A stretch of 64,000 bases of DNA, from assembly GCF_014200015.1 (NCBI RefSeq), contig NZ_JACHOT010000001.1, positions 248,001-312,000 on the forward strand, read 5' to 3'. Numbering within the stretch: the first letter of the stretch is position 1; each line of letters opens with the position of its first letter. Positions 36,353-45,098 of this stretch are shown here, in pieces. The position numbers were made by a program, and so were the translations under genes. Origin of the DNA: Aminobacter niigataensis. Its GTDB lineage: Bacteria > Pseudomonadota > Alphaproteobacteria > Rhizobiales > Rhizobiaceae. The notes beneath the pieces are model-generated. The model made no database searches. It was given only the letters and a program-made list of their open reading frames with translations, and was not told where the DNA came from.

Positions 36353-37234
36353 CTAGCCGGTGGCGCCGCGCCAGAGCGCCTTGAAGGCCGACAGCATCGA
36401 CGGACGCTCCCTGACGAGGCGGATGCCGAGGTTGTCGGGCGGCAGGCCTGCCGCACAGCCGCCGCTCTTGCCGTCGCGGATGAAGAACGACATGTAGCCG
36501 CGATGCTTGCCGGCGACGACCCGCACGCCGCAATTGTCTGTGCTGGTGTCGACGCGCCCGTTCCTGTCGAGCGCCACCCGGCGGTAGCAGGTCGTCGTCC
36601 ATTCCCAGACATTGCCGCCGACATCGTGTAGGCCGTTGGAATTGGTGCCGAAATGTCCCTGCGGCTTGGGCTCGGGATCACGGCCTTTCGCTGCCTCGGA
36701 TTCGCTGCGGTAGCGCGCCAGCCAGCGGGCAATGGCGTCGCTGCCGCCGTCGGGGTCGATACCCTCGTCGCTGAAACGTTCGGCTGCCGCGAACGCCCAC
36801 TCTTCGTCGGTCGGCAGCCGCCAGCCTTCTCCCGTCTTGTGCGACAGCCACTGGGCGTAGGCGTTGGCATCGCGGAAGCTCACGCCCGTCGCGGGCAGGT
36901 TTTGCCGGTGCTGGACGGCGCCATCCGCCTGATCACATGCGCCATCGGCGACGCAGAGGGCATAGTCGGCAGCGCTGACCTGATAGGCCATGATGTCGAA
37001 GGAACGGCGGAAGCGGACGCGATCCTCCGGCGCATCGACCGGGCGCTCGGCGGTCTGGAACTCGCCGGGCAGCCTGTAGGCCAGCCGCCCGGGGGCAATG
37101 GCGACCGTCTGCGGCGAGGCCATTGCCGGCGGGGCGGCGGGCCCGGCTGGATCACGGGTCAGGTAGACGGCCAGCGCGATGGCGGGGATCACGAGCGCTG
37201 TGGTCAGGAGAAAGCCGGGTTTCATCGATCTCAT
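36353..37234 (-). CDS. nirV: NirV (SUMF1/formylglycine-generating fold), nirK accessory
   Basis: A 293-residue protein with an N-terminal hydrophobic segment (PGFLLTTALVIPAIALAVYL) and a sulfatase-modifying-factor fold: FDIMAYQVSAADYALCV, LPATGVSFRDANAYAQWLSHKTG, WRLPTDEEWAFAAAE, GNVWEWTTTCY and GIRLVRE. NirV genes regularly follow nirK in rhizobia; the role is unclear. It begins just after the nirK terminator, so its expression probably depends on readthrough or its own weak promoter. Confidence 0.88.
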   Translation of the reverse strand: MRSMKPGFLLTTALVIPAIALAVYLTRDPAGPAAPPAMASPQTVAIAPGRLAYRLPGEFQTAERPVDAPEDRVRFRRSFDIMAYQVSAADYALCVADGACDQADGAVQHRQNLPATGVSFRDANAYAQWLSHKTGEGWRLPTDEEWAFAAAERFSDEGIDPDGGSDAIARWLARYRSESEAAKGRDPEPKPQGHFGTNSNGLHDVGGNVWEWTTTCYRRVALDRNGRVDTSTDNCGVRVVAGKHRGYMSFFIRDGKSGGCAAGLPPDNLGIRLVRERPSMLSAFKALWRGATG

Positions 37235-37238
37235 CCTT

Positions 37239-37271
37239 AAAAAAACGGCCCGCAGGCATGCCGGCGGGCCG
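37239..37271 (-). terminator. intrinsic terminator of nirK
   Basis: On the minus strand CGGCCCGC and GCGGGCCG pair around a ten-base loop and are followed by seven T. It starts about 28 bases past the nirK stop, directly before nirV. Confidence 0.9.
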
Positions 37272-37298
37272 AGTTGGACAGTGAAAGGAGCCTGCCGG

Positions 37299-38417
37299 TC
37301 AGTTGGTCGGGATCGGACCGGGTGCCTGCACCTGCTTCATCAGGTCGTCGTCCCATTCACCCTCGACCATCACGTGGGCGGTTGCGCCGAGTTCGGCAGC
37401 CTCGATCAGGTTGTGGTTGACGTAGGCGTAGATGCCCGGCTGCAGGAAGGTGTAGAGCGCCGCGCCCGCAGATCCGCCGCGGATGAACCAGGTCTCCAGG
37501 TCCTTGGCCGGGGCATTGACGAACTTGCCTTCTTCCCAGACATGATCGCCGTGGCCGCCGATCAGGTGGGGCCGGCTGTCCCGGTTGGCCTGGGCGTGGA
37601 CGAACAGCACCGTTTCACCGACCTTGGCCTTCAGCGCGTTGTCGCCGGTCAGCGAACCGACCTTGCCGTTGAAGACGACGTGGGTCGGGATCAGCCCGCG
37701 CATCACCTTCAACGTCTCGTCATAGCTGTCGCCGAGGCTCTCGTACTTCTTGTACTTGCCGTTCTCGTCGCGCGGCACATAGAGGTCGTGCTCGCCGATG
37801 TAGAAGATACGATCGTACTTCAGCGGCTTGCCGGCCCCGTCCTTCAGCCCGTCGCGCGGCAGGACCATGACGGCGCCGCTCATGCCGGAGACGACGTGCC
37901 AGGGGATCATGCCTGTCGGCGCGCAGTGGTAGACAAAGGTGCCGGTGCGGGTCGCCTTCCAGCGCAGCACGGCCTGTTCGCCCGGGTTGACGTGGGTCAG
38001 CGCACCACCGCCCAGCGCGCCGGTGGCGGCATGGAAGTCGATGTTGTGCGGCATCTCGTTGGTTTCGGGATTGACCAGCGTCAGTTCGACATAGTCGCCC
38101 TCGTGGACGATCATCAACGGGCCGGGCATGGAGCCTTCGTAGGTCATCGCCTGGAGCGTCGTGCCTTCGTCATCGATCACCATCGGCAGTTCCTTGATGG
38201 TCATCCGGTATTCGATGACCTTCGGGCCGCCCTTGGCGATCTGGTCGTGAGGGTGGGCGAAGGGCGGGGCAACAAGGTCGACGCTGACACGCGGCAGGCC
38301 GGCAATGTCGGCCACCTTTGCCTGTGCCAGCGCCGGGGTTGCGATGACCGAGCCCAGGAGCGCGGCCGCTGCCGCACCTGTGGCCGTTCCCAAGAGTGCT
38401 TCGCGTCGCGTCAACAT
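37299..38417 (-). CDS. nirK: copper-containing nitrite reductase NirK
   Basis: A 372-residue periplasmic enzyme reducing nitrite to NO. A Tat-type signal is visible ([21 protein letters not shown], cleaved near ALAQ). Type-1 and type-2 copper ligands lie in [14 protein letters not shown] and [20 protein letters not shown], the class I NirK pattern, and [11 protein letters not shown] carries a later active-site histidine. It receives electrons from pseudoazurin. The 205-base gap upstream holds two NnrR-like boxes, and an intrinsic terminator follows. Confidence 0.96.
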   Translation of the reverse strand: MLTRREALLGTATGAAAAALLGSVIATPALAQAKVADIAGLPRVSVDLVAPPFAHPHDQIAKGGPKVIEYRMTIKELPMVIDDEGTTLQAMTYEGSMPGPLMIVHEGDYVELTLVNPETNEMPHNIDFHAATGALGGGALTHVNPGEQAVLRWKATRTGTFVYHCAPTGMIPWHVVSGMSGAVMVLPRDGLKDGAGKPLKYDRIFYIGEHDLYVPRDENGKYKKYESLGDSYDETLKVMRGLIPTHVVFNGKVGSLTGDNALKAKVGETVLFVHAQANRDSRPHLIGGHGDHVWEEGKFVNAPAKDLETWFIRGGSAGAALYTFLQPGIYAYVNHNLIEAAELGATAHVMVEGEWDDDLMKQVQAPGPIPTN

Positions 38418-38491
38418 TTCAGTTCTCCTTCGTTATTGGCGTTGCCTGTTATTACGGTCAGGAGGATAGGCGGCTTGCGGCAAGCGATCTT

Positions 38492-38505
38492 TGTTGCAGC
38501 GCAAA
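38492..38505. promoter_or_regulatory. NnrR-like box 1 upstream of nirK
   Basis: TTGTT-GCAG-CGCAA, eight of ten defined bases of TTGCG-N4-CGCAA. It is centred about 82 bases before the nirK start. Confidence 0.5.
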
Positions 38506-38512
38506 CAATTGT

Positions 38513-38526
38513 TGCAGTGCCGCAAC
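38513..38526. promoter_or_regulatory. NnrR-like box 2 upstream of nirK
   Basis: TTGCA-GTGC-CGCAA, nine of ten defined bases of the NnrR consensus, 21 bases (two helical turns) from the neighbouring weaker box. Confidence 0.65.
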
Positions 38527-38622
38527 TTGGTCTGCCCTTGCGGAAAATGGCGGGTCGGCAGTAGAGCGCCGCCGCAATGCTTGGCCGGGCGGCCAGGGCA
38601 GCTTCCCGCGTGGGATGCCGCG

Positions 38623-39072
38623 TCAGTCGGGGCAAGGGGGCGTGCGCAGGGCGGCGAGCAGGTTCTGCTCGCATGCCACATGGCGGCGAACGGCCAGGAA
38701 ATAGGCGCGCAGCATGTAGCCGATCGCATCCCAGGAGCGCTTGCCGCCGCCGCGCGAAAGGGTGACGAGGATCCGGACGATTTCGTCGGCGGCAGCATGG
38801 TCCTGTGCATGTTCCCGGCGCAGCCGCTCGATCGTCGCCCCGGTGCCGGCAGCCGGCAGGCGACCAAGGGCGGCGGGAAAGAGGATTTCCTCCTCCAGCC
38901 TGTTTGCCGCCGCGATGGCCGGCTTGAGCTCGGCGGCAATCTGCCGGCAGAGCCTGCGGTCGGGACGGGGAAGGGAATCGGCGACGGCTTCTAGCCTGTC
39001 GCAGATTTGCAGTGTCGCGCGATAAAGCCCGTTCAACTCGGTGAAACCAGCCGTCGAATTGGGATCGTTCAT
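38623..39072 (-). CDS. hemerythrin-like protein linked to nir/nor genes
   Basis: A 149-residue all-helical protein. The likely iron-site residues follow the hemerythrin order: EEEILFPAAL, RREHAQDHAAADEI and VRRHVACEQNLL. Hemerythrin-like domains bind a di-iron centre and occur in NO/iron-sulfur repair proteins. The start at 39072 is chosen because everything upstream in frame is the neighbouring small gene read out of phase. It lies between nirK and norE, just after the 51-residue membrane protein on the same strand. Confidence 0.68.
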   Translation of the reverse strand: MNDPNSTAGFTELNGLYRATLQICDRLEAVADSLPRPDRRLCRQIAAELKPAIAAANRLEEEILFPAALGRLPAAGTGATIERLRREHAQDHAAADEIVRILVTLSRGGGKRSWDAIGYMLRAYFLAVRRHVACEQNLLAALRTPPCPD

Positions 39073-39092
39073 CGCCACCGGCCCTGCAACGT

Positions 39093-39248
39093 CTACTGGT
39101 TGAAGAACAGCACCGCCGCGATGGCGATCGATGCGAGCACCGCGGACGCAGCTCCCGTGCGCTGCAGGACGCCCATGCGATAAAGCAGCAGCGCGAAGCC
39201 GACGATGATCGGCGTGGCGACCGAAAGGCCGAATTGGGCGTTGCTCAT
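39093..39248 (-). CDS. 51-residue membrane protein in the nor region
   Basis: A short open frame starting with ATG at 39248 and ending TAG. It encodes two hydrophobic stretches (FGLSVATPIIVGFALLLYRMG, trimmed at its ends, and AASAVLASIAIAAVLFF) around a short basic turn, ending in FFNQ. It is divergent from norE; the 106-base gap contains a perfect NnrR box. The next gene downstream, 20 bases away, is the hemerythrin-like protein. I do not recognise a family. Confidence 0.62.
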   Translation of the reverse strand: MSNAQFGLSVATPIIVGFALLLYRMGVLQRTGAASAVLASIAIAAVLFFNQ

Positions 39249-39307
39249 CGCGGGCTCCATTGCTCGATGCCGATGCCGCGATGTCGCAGATTTTCGCGCC
39301 CGTCACC

Positions 39308-39321
39308 TTGCGCAAACGCAA
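39308..39321. promoter_or_regulatory. perfect NnrR box between norE and the small membrane gene
   Basis: TTGCG-CAAA-CGCAA matches TTGCG-N4-CGCAA at all ten defined bases. It lies 33 bases before norE and 59 before the small divergent gene, so it could drive both. Confidence 0.82.
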
Positions 39322-39354
39322 AGAAGCCCTGCCGCCGCCTGCCTAAGAAGCAGC

Positions 39355-39912
39355 ATGGACATGACCGTTTCGACGCATGTGCAGGAAGGCGAAGCGCTGG
39401 ACGTCGGCGATTTCCTGCTCTGGATCCTGGTGTGGAGCGAGCTCGCCGCCTTCGGCATCCTGCTTGTTGCCTTCATGGTCGCCGGCATCGTGCAGGCGGA
39501 CCAGTTCGCCGCAGCGCGCGTGCACCTCAACGTGCCGCTCGCCGCGCTGAACACCGCCGTGCTGCTCACCAGCGGTTGGCAGGCGGCGCGCGCGGCGCGG
39601 CCTGGAGCGACGCGCGGCCAGGCCAGGGGCGCGCTTGTCGTGGCTGCACTGTTCGGCTTGCTGTTCGTTGCCATCAAGCTGTTCGAATACAGCGGCGAGA
39701 TCGGCCATGCCGGAGATGAAGCCTATGGCGTGTTCTTCGAGCTCTACTTCCTGCTGACGGGTTTCCACCTGCTGCACGTCGCCTTCGGCGCGCTGGTGTT
39801 GCTCCTCGTCAGCTGGCGGACCAGCCGTGCCAACGTCATCCTCATCACCACGCTGTGGCATGTCTTCGATCTGATCTGGATCGTCATGTTCCCGCTCGTC
39901 TATCTCGTGTGA
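39355..39912 (+). CDS. norE: nitric-oxide-reductase accessory protein NorE
   Basis: A 185-residue member of the cytochrome c oxidase subunit III family, with five hydrophobic helices. Recognisable parts are DVGDFLLWILVWSELAAFGILL, LFVAIKLFEYSGEI, and FHLLHVAFGALVLL with histidine pairs. NorE helps assemble or maximise activity of the NorBC enzyme. The start at 39355 follows a perfect NnrR box. Confidence 0.9.
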   Translation: MDMTVSTHVQEGEALDVGDFLLWILVWSELAAFGILLVAFMVAGIVQADQFAAARVHLNVPLAALNTAVLLTSGWQAARAARPGATRGQARGALVVAALFGLLFVAIKLFEYSGEIGHAGDEAYGVFFELYFLLTGFHLLHVAFGALVLLLVSWRTSRANVILITTLWHVFDLIWIVMFPLVYLV

Positions 39913-39917
39913 GCGGC

Positions 39918-40190
39918 ATGGCGGACGGCTCTTCCCGGCGGCTTGCCCGCTCCTGGCTTATCCTTCTCGCCCTGACCGGGGCGAGCGTGCTGGCCGTGCG
40001 CTTTGGCGGCGCGGCGGGCGGGACCGCGTTCGTTCTCGGTCTCTCCATGCTCAAGGTCCGCCTCGTCATCTTGGATTTCATGGGCCTGCGCGGCCAGGCG
40101 GCGATGTCGCGTGCGCTGCTGGGCTGGTGCCTGGTGCTGGCGCTGGGCGGTGCGGCAAAGGCGATCGCTGTCGTGATGTCGGCCGGCTGA
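39918..40190 (+). CDS. norF: nitric-oxide-reductase accessory protein NorF
   Basis: A 90-residue membrane protein of the cytochrome c oxidase subunit IV/NorF family with three hydrophobic segments (SWLILLALTGASVLAV, TAFVLGLSMLKVRLVILDFMGL, GWCLVLALGGAAKAI). The K-x-R-L-V-I-L-D-F-M pattern is typical. It begins six bases after norE; a GTG at 39909 is an alternative start. Confidence 0.85.
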   Translation: MADGSSRRLARSWLILLALTGASVLAVRFGGAAGGTAFVLGLSMLKVRLVILDFMGLRGQAAMSRALLGWCLVLALGGAAKAIAVVMSAG

Positions 40191-40206
40191 GCCGCGGGCG
40201 ACTTGT

Positions 40207-40220
40207 TTGCCAAAACGCAA
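40207..40220. promoter_or_regulatory. NnrR box upstream of norC
   Basis: TTGCC-AAAA-CGCAA, nine of ten defined bases of the NnrR consensus, between norF and norC. Confidence 0.72.
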
Positions 40221-40349
40221 AGAAGCTCTTCCCCAAACCCATAGAAGGTTCCGGTCCGGGTAACCGGAGACCGCCGGGCTTTGCCTGTCGGGAGGGAAAA
40301 CGATCGGGCCGAACCGCTGGCGCGGCCTCTGTCTGGAAAGGATCACGTG

Positions 40350-40802
40350 ATGGCAGAACGCCTCACAAAAACGGGGGCTCGAAACGTCTTCTACGGCGGC
40401 TCGATCTTCTTCTTCGCAATCTTCGTCGGGCTGACGGCCCACAGCCATTTCTACATCCGCACGACCTCCACGGACGAGAAGACGCTGACGGACTCCGTCG
40501 CGCGCGGCAAGCATGTGTGGGAGAAGAACTCCTGCATCAACTGCCACACCATCCTGGGCGAGGGCGCCTATTTCGCGCCCGAACTCGGCAATGTCTGGAA
40601 GCGCTACGGCGGCGAGAGCGACCCCGAGGGCGCGCGCGAAACGCTCAAGGCCTGGATGGCGGCGCAGCCGTCCGGGATCGAGGGCCGGCGCCAGATGCCG
40701 CAGTTCAACCTCAACGACGAGGAACTGAACGATCTCGCCGATTTCCTCGAATGGACCAGCCGTATCAACACCCAGAAGTGGCCCCCGAACGAGGCAGGCT
40801 GA
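40350..40802 (+). CDS. norC: nitric oxide reductase cytochrome c subunit NorC
   Basis: A 150-residue membrane-anchored cytochrome c. One N-terminal helix (FYGGSIFFFAIFVGLTAH) precedes the heme site CINCHT (about residue 63) and the NorC pattern GEGAYFAPELGNVWKRYG; MPQFNL supplies the distal methionine. It delivers electrons to NorB. The ATG at 40350 gives the family-length N terminus. Confidence 0.95.
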   Translation: MAERLTKTGARNVFYGGSIFFFAIFVGLTAHSHFYIRTTSTDEKTLTDSVARGKHVWEKNSCINCHTILGEGAYFAPELGNVWKRYGGESDPEGARETLKAWMAAQPSGIEGRRQMPQFNLNDEELNDLADFLEWTSRINTQKWPPNEAG

Positions 40803-40820
40803 GGCGCCTAGGAGAGAGAC

Positions 40821-42167
40821 ATGAAATATGAAACGCAAAAGGTCGCGATGACCTATTTCTACGGCGCCCTGGTCCTGTTCCTGGCCCAGGTCGCCTTCGG
40901 CGTGCTTGCCGGCCTCGTCTATGTCGTGCCCAACACGCTGTCGGAGCTGTTGCCGTTCAACATCATCCGCATGATCCACACCAATGCGCTGGTGGTCTGG
41001 CTGCTGATGGGTTTCATGGGCGCAACTTATTACCTATTGCCCGAGGAAACCGAGACCGAGCTCTACAGCCCGAAGCTGGCGATCCTCCAGTTCTGGATGT
41101 TCTTCATCGCCGCGGGCATCGCCGTGGTCGGCTACCTGTTCCGGATCCACGAGGGCCGCGAGTTCCTCGAACAGCCCTTCGTCATCAAGGTGGGCATCGT
41201 CGTCGTCGTGCTGATGTTCCTGTTCAACATCACCATGACGGCGCTGAAGGGGCGCAAGACCGCCGTCACCAACATCCTGCTGTTCGGGCTCTGGGCGCTG
41301 GCGATCTTCTTCCTGTTCTCGTTCTACAACCCGTCAAACCTGGCGCTCGACAAGATGTACTGGTGGTACGTCATCCATCTCTGGGTCGAAGGTGTGTGGG
41401 AGCTGATCATGGCATCGGTGCTCGCCTTCCTGATGATTAAGCTCAACGGCGTCGACCGCGAGGTCGTGGAGAAGTGGCTCTATGTCATCGTCGGCTTGGC
41501 GCTGTTTTCCGGCATCCTCGGCACCGGCCACCACTATTACTGGATCGGAGCGCCCGGCTACTGGCAGTGGATCGGCTCGCTGTTCTCGACGCTCGAAGTG
41601 GCGCCGTTCTTCTCCATGGTGCTGTTCACCTTCCACATGACCTGGAAGGCTGGCCGCAACCACCCCAACAAGGCAGCGCTGCTGTGGTCCATCGGCTGCT
41701 CGGTCATGGCCTTCTTCGGCGCCGGCGTCTGGGGCTTTCTGCACACGCTGTCGTCGGTGAACTACTACACCCACGGCACGCAGGTGACGGCGGCGCATGG
41801 GCATCTCGCCTTCTTCGGCGCCTATGTGATGCTCAATCTCGCCATGATGGCTTATGCCATTCCCGAGATCAAAGGTCGCGCGCCCTACAATCAGTGGCTG
41901 AACATCACCAGCTTCTGGATGATGGTCACGGCGATGTCGGTGATGACCTTCGCGCTGACCTTCGCCGGCGTCGTCCAGGTGCATCTCCAGCGCGTTCTGG
42001 GCGAGAGCTACATGGACGTGCAGGACCAGCTCGCCCTGTTCTACTGGGTGCGCCTTGGCTCCGGCGTCGTCGTGGTCGTCTCGGCGCTGATGTTCATGTG
42101 GGCCGTGCTGGTGCCCGGACGCCAACGCAGCGAGAAGCCCGCCCGCTCCCTGCAACCCGCCGAATGA
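40821..42167 (+). CDS. norB: nitric oxide reductase catalytic subunit NorB
   Basis: A 448-residue, 12-helix heme-copper-oxidase-superfamily enzyme reducing NO to N2O. Heme and non-heme iron (FeB) ligands are visible in IRMIHTNALVVWLLMGFMGA, WWYVIHLWVEGVWELIMA (with the characteristic glutamates) and GTGHHYYWIG (the FeB histidine pair), plus AHGHLAFFGAYVMLNL. GAGAGA precedes the start 18 bases after norC. It is the short, cytochrome c-dependent cNor type. Confidence 0.96.
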   Translation: MKYETQKVAMTYFYGALVLFLAQVAFGVLAGLVYVVPNTLSELLPFNIIRMIHTNALVVWLLMGFMGATYYLLPEETETELYSPKLAILQFWMFFIAAGIAVVGYLFRIHEGREFLEQPFVIKVGIVVVVLMFLFNITMTALKGRKTAVTNILLFGLWALAIFFLFSFYNPSNLALDKMYWWYVIHLWVEGVWELIMASVLAFLMIKLNGVDREVVEKWLYVIVGLALFSGILGTGHHYYWIGAPGYWQWIGSLFSTLEVAPFFSMVLFTFHMTWKAGRNHPNKAALLWSIGCSVMAFFGAGVWGFLHTLSSVNYYTHGTQVTAAHGHLAFFGAYVMLNLAMMAYAIPEIKGRAPYNQWLNITSFWMMVTAMSVMTFALTFAGVVQVHLQRVLGESYMDVQDQLALFYWVRLGSGVVVVVSALMFMWAVLVPGRQRSEKPARSLQPAE

Positions 42168-42241
42168 CACCGACCTCCGGCCCCGGTTCGTCCGGGGCCG
42201 GACATCCCGCACCTGCGACCGCTTCCCACGGAGTTCCCCCG

Positions 42242-43069
42242 ATGACCATCGCCCCCATGACGGCCAAGTTGCCGAATGTCCGCCCCGCCGCCGACAGCCC
42301 GGCCTATTACAGTCCCTCCGGCAATGAATGCAGCCTGTTCGAGCGCGCCTGGGCGCGGCGGCTGCCGCTGTTGCTCAAGGGCCCGACCGGATGTGGCAAG
42401 ACCCGCTTCGTCAGCCATATGGCGGCGAAGCTCGGCCTGCCGCTGTCGACGGTCTCCTGCCATGACGACCTTGCCGCCGCCGACCTCACCGGCCGTTACC
42501 TCTTGATGGGCGGCGATACCGTCTGGGTCGACGGGCCGCTGACCCGCGCCGTGCGCGAGGGCGGCATCTGCTACCTCGACGAGATCGTCGAGGCGCGCAA
42601 GGATGTCGCCGTGGTGCTGCATCCGCTGACCGACGACCGCCGCATCCTGCCGCTCGAGCGCACCGGCGAGCAGTTGGTCGCGCCGGCGAGCTTCATACTC
42701 GTCGTCTCCTACAATCCTGGCTACCAGAACCTGCTGAAAAGCCTGAAGCCGAGCACCCGCCAGCGTTTCGTCGCCATCGAGTTCGACTTCCTGCCCAAGG
42801 CCGAGGAGATCGCCGTCGTGTCGGCCGAAAGCGGGCTTGCCGAAGGCCAGGTCGCGCCGCTGGTCGAACTCGCCCGGCGCATCCGCGCGCTCAAGGGCCA
42901 CGACCTGGAGGAGGGCGCATCGACCCGCCTGCTGGTCTATTGCGCCACGCTCATCGACGCCGGCGTGCCGGCGCGCGAAGCGGTGCTTGCCGCGATGATC
43001 GAACCGCTGACCGACGAGCCCGACGTCAAGGCGGCTCTGGTCGAGCTTGCCGATTCCTTGATCCGCTGA
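42242..43069 (+). CDS. norQ: NorQ AAA+ ATPase for Nor maturation
   Basis: A 275-residue MoxR/CbbQ-type ATPase: Walker A GPTGCGKTRF, Walker B region GGICYLDEIVEARKDV, and sensor segment FILVVSYNPGYQN. NorQ works with NorD to insert the non-heme iron into NorB. Starts at 42242 or 42257 fit the family N terminus; an ATG at 42164 overlapping the norB stop would add a proline/glycine-rich 26-residue extension. Confidence 0.92.
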   Translation: MTIAPMTAKLPNVRPAADSPAYYSPSGNECSLFERAWARRLPLLLKGPTGCGKTRFVSHMAAKLGLPLSTVSCHDDLAAADLTGRYLLMGGDTVWVDGPLTRAVREGGICYLDEIVEARKDVAVVLHPLTDDRRILPLERTGEQLVAPASFILVVSYNPGYQNLLKSLKPSTRQRFVAIEFDFLPKAEEIAVVSAESGLAEGQVAPLVELARRIRALKGHDLEEGASTRLLVYCATLIDAGVPAREAVLAAMIEPLTDEPDVKAALVELADSLIR

Positions 43070-43077
43070 GGCCGGCC

Positions 43078-44976
43078 ATGCTTGATTTCCTCGAGCTGGA
43101 AGAGACGGTCGGCCGCGCCTGGCATCGCCTGATCGGCCACGTCCAGACCTGGCCGCGCCATCCCGAACATGCGGTGCATCTGGCCGCCATGCAGCCGGTG
43201 CTTGCCGTCTGCTTTCGCGGATTCGGCGGCGAGGGTGCCGTCCAGATCGCTGCCGTGCGCGGCAAGACCTCGGGCCATCGCCTCGGCTGGCGCCAGCGCA
43301 TGGGGCTCGGCGAGGAAAAGCTCGCCCAGCCGGCGCGCGACGGCTCGTCGCTGATGCTGCCGGCAGTGATCGACCTGTTCCCCGATAAGGGGTTCAACCG
43401 CGATCTCTATGTCTGGCTTTCCGCCTATATGGCCCTGATGCCGCTCGATCCCATCGTCGAGATCGATCCGCTGCTGCGCGACCTAGAAGCCTTGCGGCGC
43501 GCGGAGGCGACGGTTGCCAGCGTGACAGAAATCTTTCCGGGGCTTTGGCGCCGCTATCGGCGACTGGCGGCGGCCACGCTTGCCGCCCGCCATCGCGGCC
43601 CGCTGCCCTCGGTCGAGGCGCAGGTCGAAGGGCGCGTGGCCAGCCTGCTCAGGCACCAAGCCGGCCTGCCGGACGATACCCTGCCGGCGATCTTCCCGCA
43701 CCGCGCTCCGGCGGGATACCTGCCGATGCTACCCGTACCCTTGTGGCCCGACGCGCTGCTTCGGCCGGAGACCTCGCCCCGCCGCGGGGAGGACGAGCCC
43801 GTCACCGGCGGCCGCGATGCCAGTGGTGTCGAGATCGAGCGCCAGGTCGCGGTGCGCGAGAACCAGGAGGCGCGCAAGGACGACCGCAGCCCGTTCATCC
43901 TGAACCGCTTCGAGAAGATCCTCGCCATGGCCGAGATGGTCAATGTCGACCGGCCCTCCGACGACAGCGACGACGATGCCAAGGCCGCCGAAGACCTCGA
44001 CGACATGACGCTCGGCGAGCGCAAGGGGCGCCCGGCCTCGCGCTTCCGCTTCGATCTCGACCTGCCGCCGGAAGCGCTGGACCGCAGCCCGTTGACTGCG
44101 GAACGTACCTATCCTGAATGGGATTTCCGGACCGGCACCTATCTCCCCGATCACTGCCGGGTTCTGGCCGCGCCTGCTGCGGAAACCGGGATGGCCGGCG
44201 AGCCCGATCTCGAGACCCGGCGCCTCATAAGACGCGTGCGCCGCCAGTTCGAGGTGCTGAGGCCGCGCCATGAGGTCCTGCGCGCCCAACTCGACGGCGT
44301 CGACCTCGACCTTGATGCCGTGGTGCGAGCCCGTTGCGATCTCGCCGCCGGCGGCCAGGGCAGCGACCGCATCCACCTGATGAGCCGGCCCCAGGTACAC
44401 GATCTTGCGGTCACCATCCTGGTCGACGTGTCGCTCTCGACCGACGCCTGGTTCGACAATCGCCGGGTTCTCGACGTCGAGAAGGAAGCGCTGCTGATCC
44501 TTGCCAACGGCCTCGCCGCCTGCGGCGACAACCACTCGATCCTGACCTTCACGTCGCGGCGGCGCGACTGGGTTCGCATCGAGGTGGTCAAGGCCTTCGA
44601 CGAGTCGATGAGTTCAACCATCGAGGCGCGTATCGCGGCCCTTAAGCCGGGCTATTACACCAGGATCGGGGCGGCCATCCGGCACGCCACGGCGGAGCTG
44701 GCAAAGCAGCCCAATCGCAAGAAACTGCTTCTGGTGCTGACCGACGGCAAGCCCAACGACCTCGACCATTATGAAGGCCGTTTCGCGCTGGAGGACAGCC
44801 GCCGCGCCGTCATCGAGGCCCGCCGCAGCGGGCTTGGTGTCTTCGGCGTGACTGTCGACCGCGAGGCGAAATCCTACGTTCCGGCGCTTTTCGGCCAGAA
44901 CGGCTACGCCATGGTCGGCAACATCGCCAAGCTGCCGGCCGCACTTCCCGCCATCTATCGCAGCCTTGCAGGCTAG
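43078..44976 (+). CDS. norD: NorD VWA-domain protein for Nor maturation
   Basis: A 632-residue protein. The C-terminal von Willebrand A domain has the MIDAS motif D-x-S-x-S in ILVDVSLSTDAWF, with later TDGKPNDLDHYEG. The N-terminal part (EEVGRAWHRLIGH-like, then MLPAVIDLFPDKGFN) is typical of NorD/CbbO. It partners NorQ; the VWA domain likely binds the NorBC target through a metal. It starts nine bases after norQ and the operon ends at a strong terminator. Confidence 0.92.
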   Translation: MLDFLELEETVGRAWHRLIGHVQTWPRHPEHAVHLAAMQPVLAVCFRGFGGEGAVQIAAVRGKTSGHRLGWRQRMGLGEEKLAQPARDGSSLMLPAVIDLFPDKGFNRDLYVWLSAYMALMPLDPIVEIDPLLRDLEALRRAEATVASVTEIFPGLWRRYRRLAAATLAARHRGPLPSVEAQVEGRVASLLRHQAGLPDDTLPAIFPHRAPAGYLPMLPVPLWPDALLRPETSPRRGEDEPVTGGRDASGVEIERQVAVRENQEARKDDRSPFILNRFEKILAMAEMVNVDRPSDDSDDDAKAAEDLDDMTLGERKGRPASRFRFDLDLPPEALDRSPLTAERTYPEWDFRTGTYLPDHCRVLAAPAAETGMAGEPDLETRRLIRRVRRQFEVLRPRHEVLRAQLDGVDLDLDAVVRARCDLAAGGQGSDRIHLMSRPQVHDLAVTILVDVSLSTDAWFDNRRVLDVEKEALLILANGLAACGDNHSILTFTSRRRDWVRIEVVKAFDESMSSTIEARIAALKPGYYTRIGAAIRHATAELAKQPNRKKLLLVLTDGKPNDLDHYEGRFALEDSRRAVIEARRSGLGVFGVTVDREAKSYVPALFGQNGYAMVGNIAKLPAALPAIYRSLAG

Positions 44977-44997
44977 GGGGACAAGGCCGCGATGGCG

Positions 44998-45030
44998 AAA
45001 GGCCCGGCGCGCCAGAGCCGGGCCTTTTTT
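44998..45030 (+). terminator. intrinsic terminator of the norCBQD operon
   Basis: GGCCCGGC and GCCGGGCC pair around an eight-base loop, extended by AAA/TTT, and are followed by six T. Twenty-one bases past the norD stop. Confidence 0.92.
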
Positions 45031-45098
45031 GCTTTTGATGCAAAGTAAACGTCAGGCGCCGCGTTCTGTCGCGCCCCGCACGCGAGCGTTGAGCCGAC

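Noticed and set aside
42164-42241. norQ start overlapping the norB stop
   Set aside because: It would add a Pro/Gly/Ser-rich 26-residue tail not typical of the family; the ATG at 42242 with CGGAG upstream is better, though coupling cannot be excluded.
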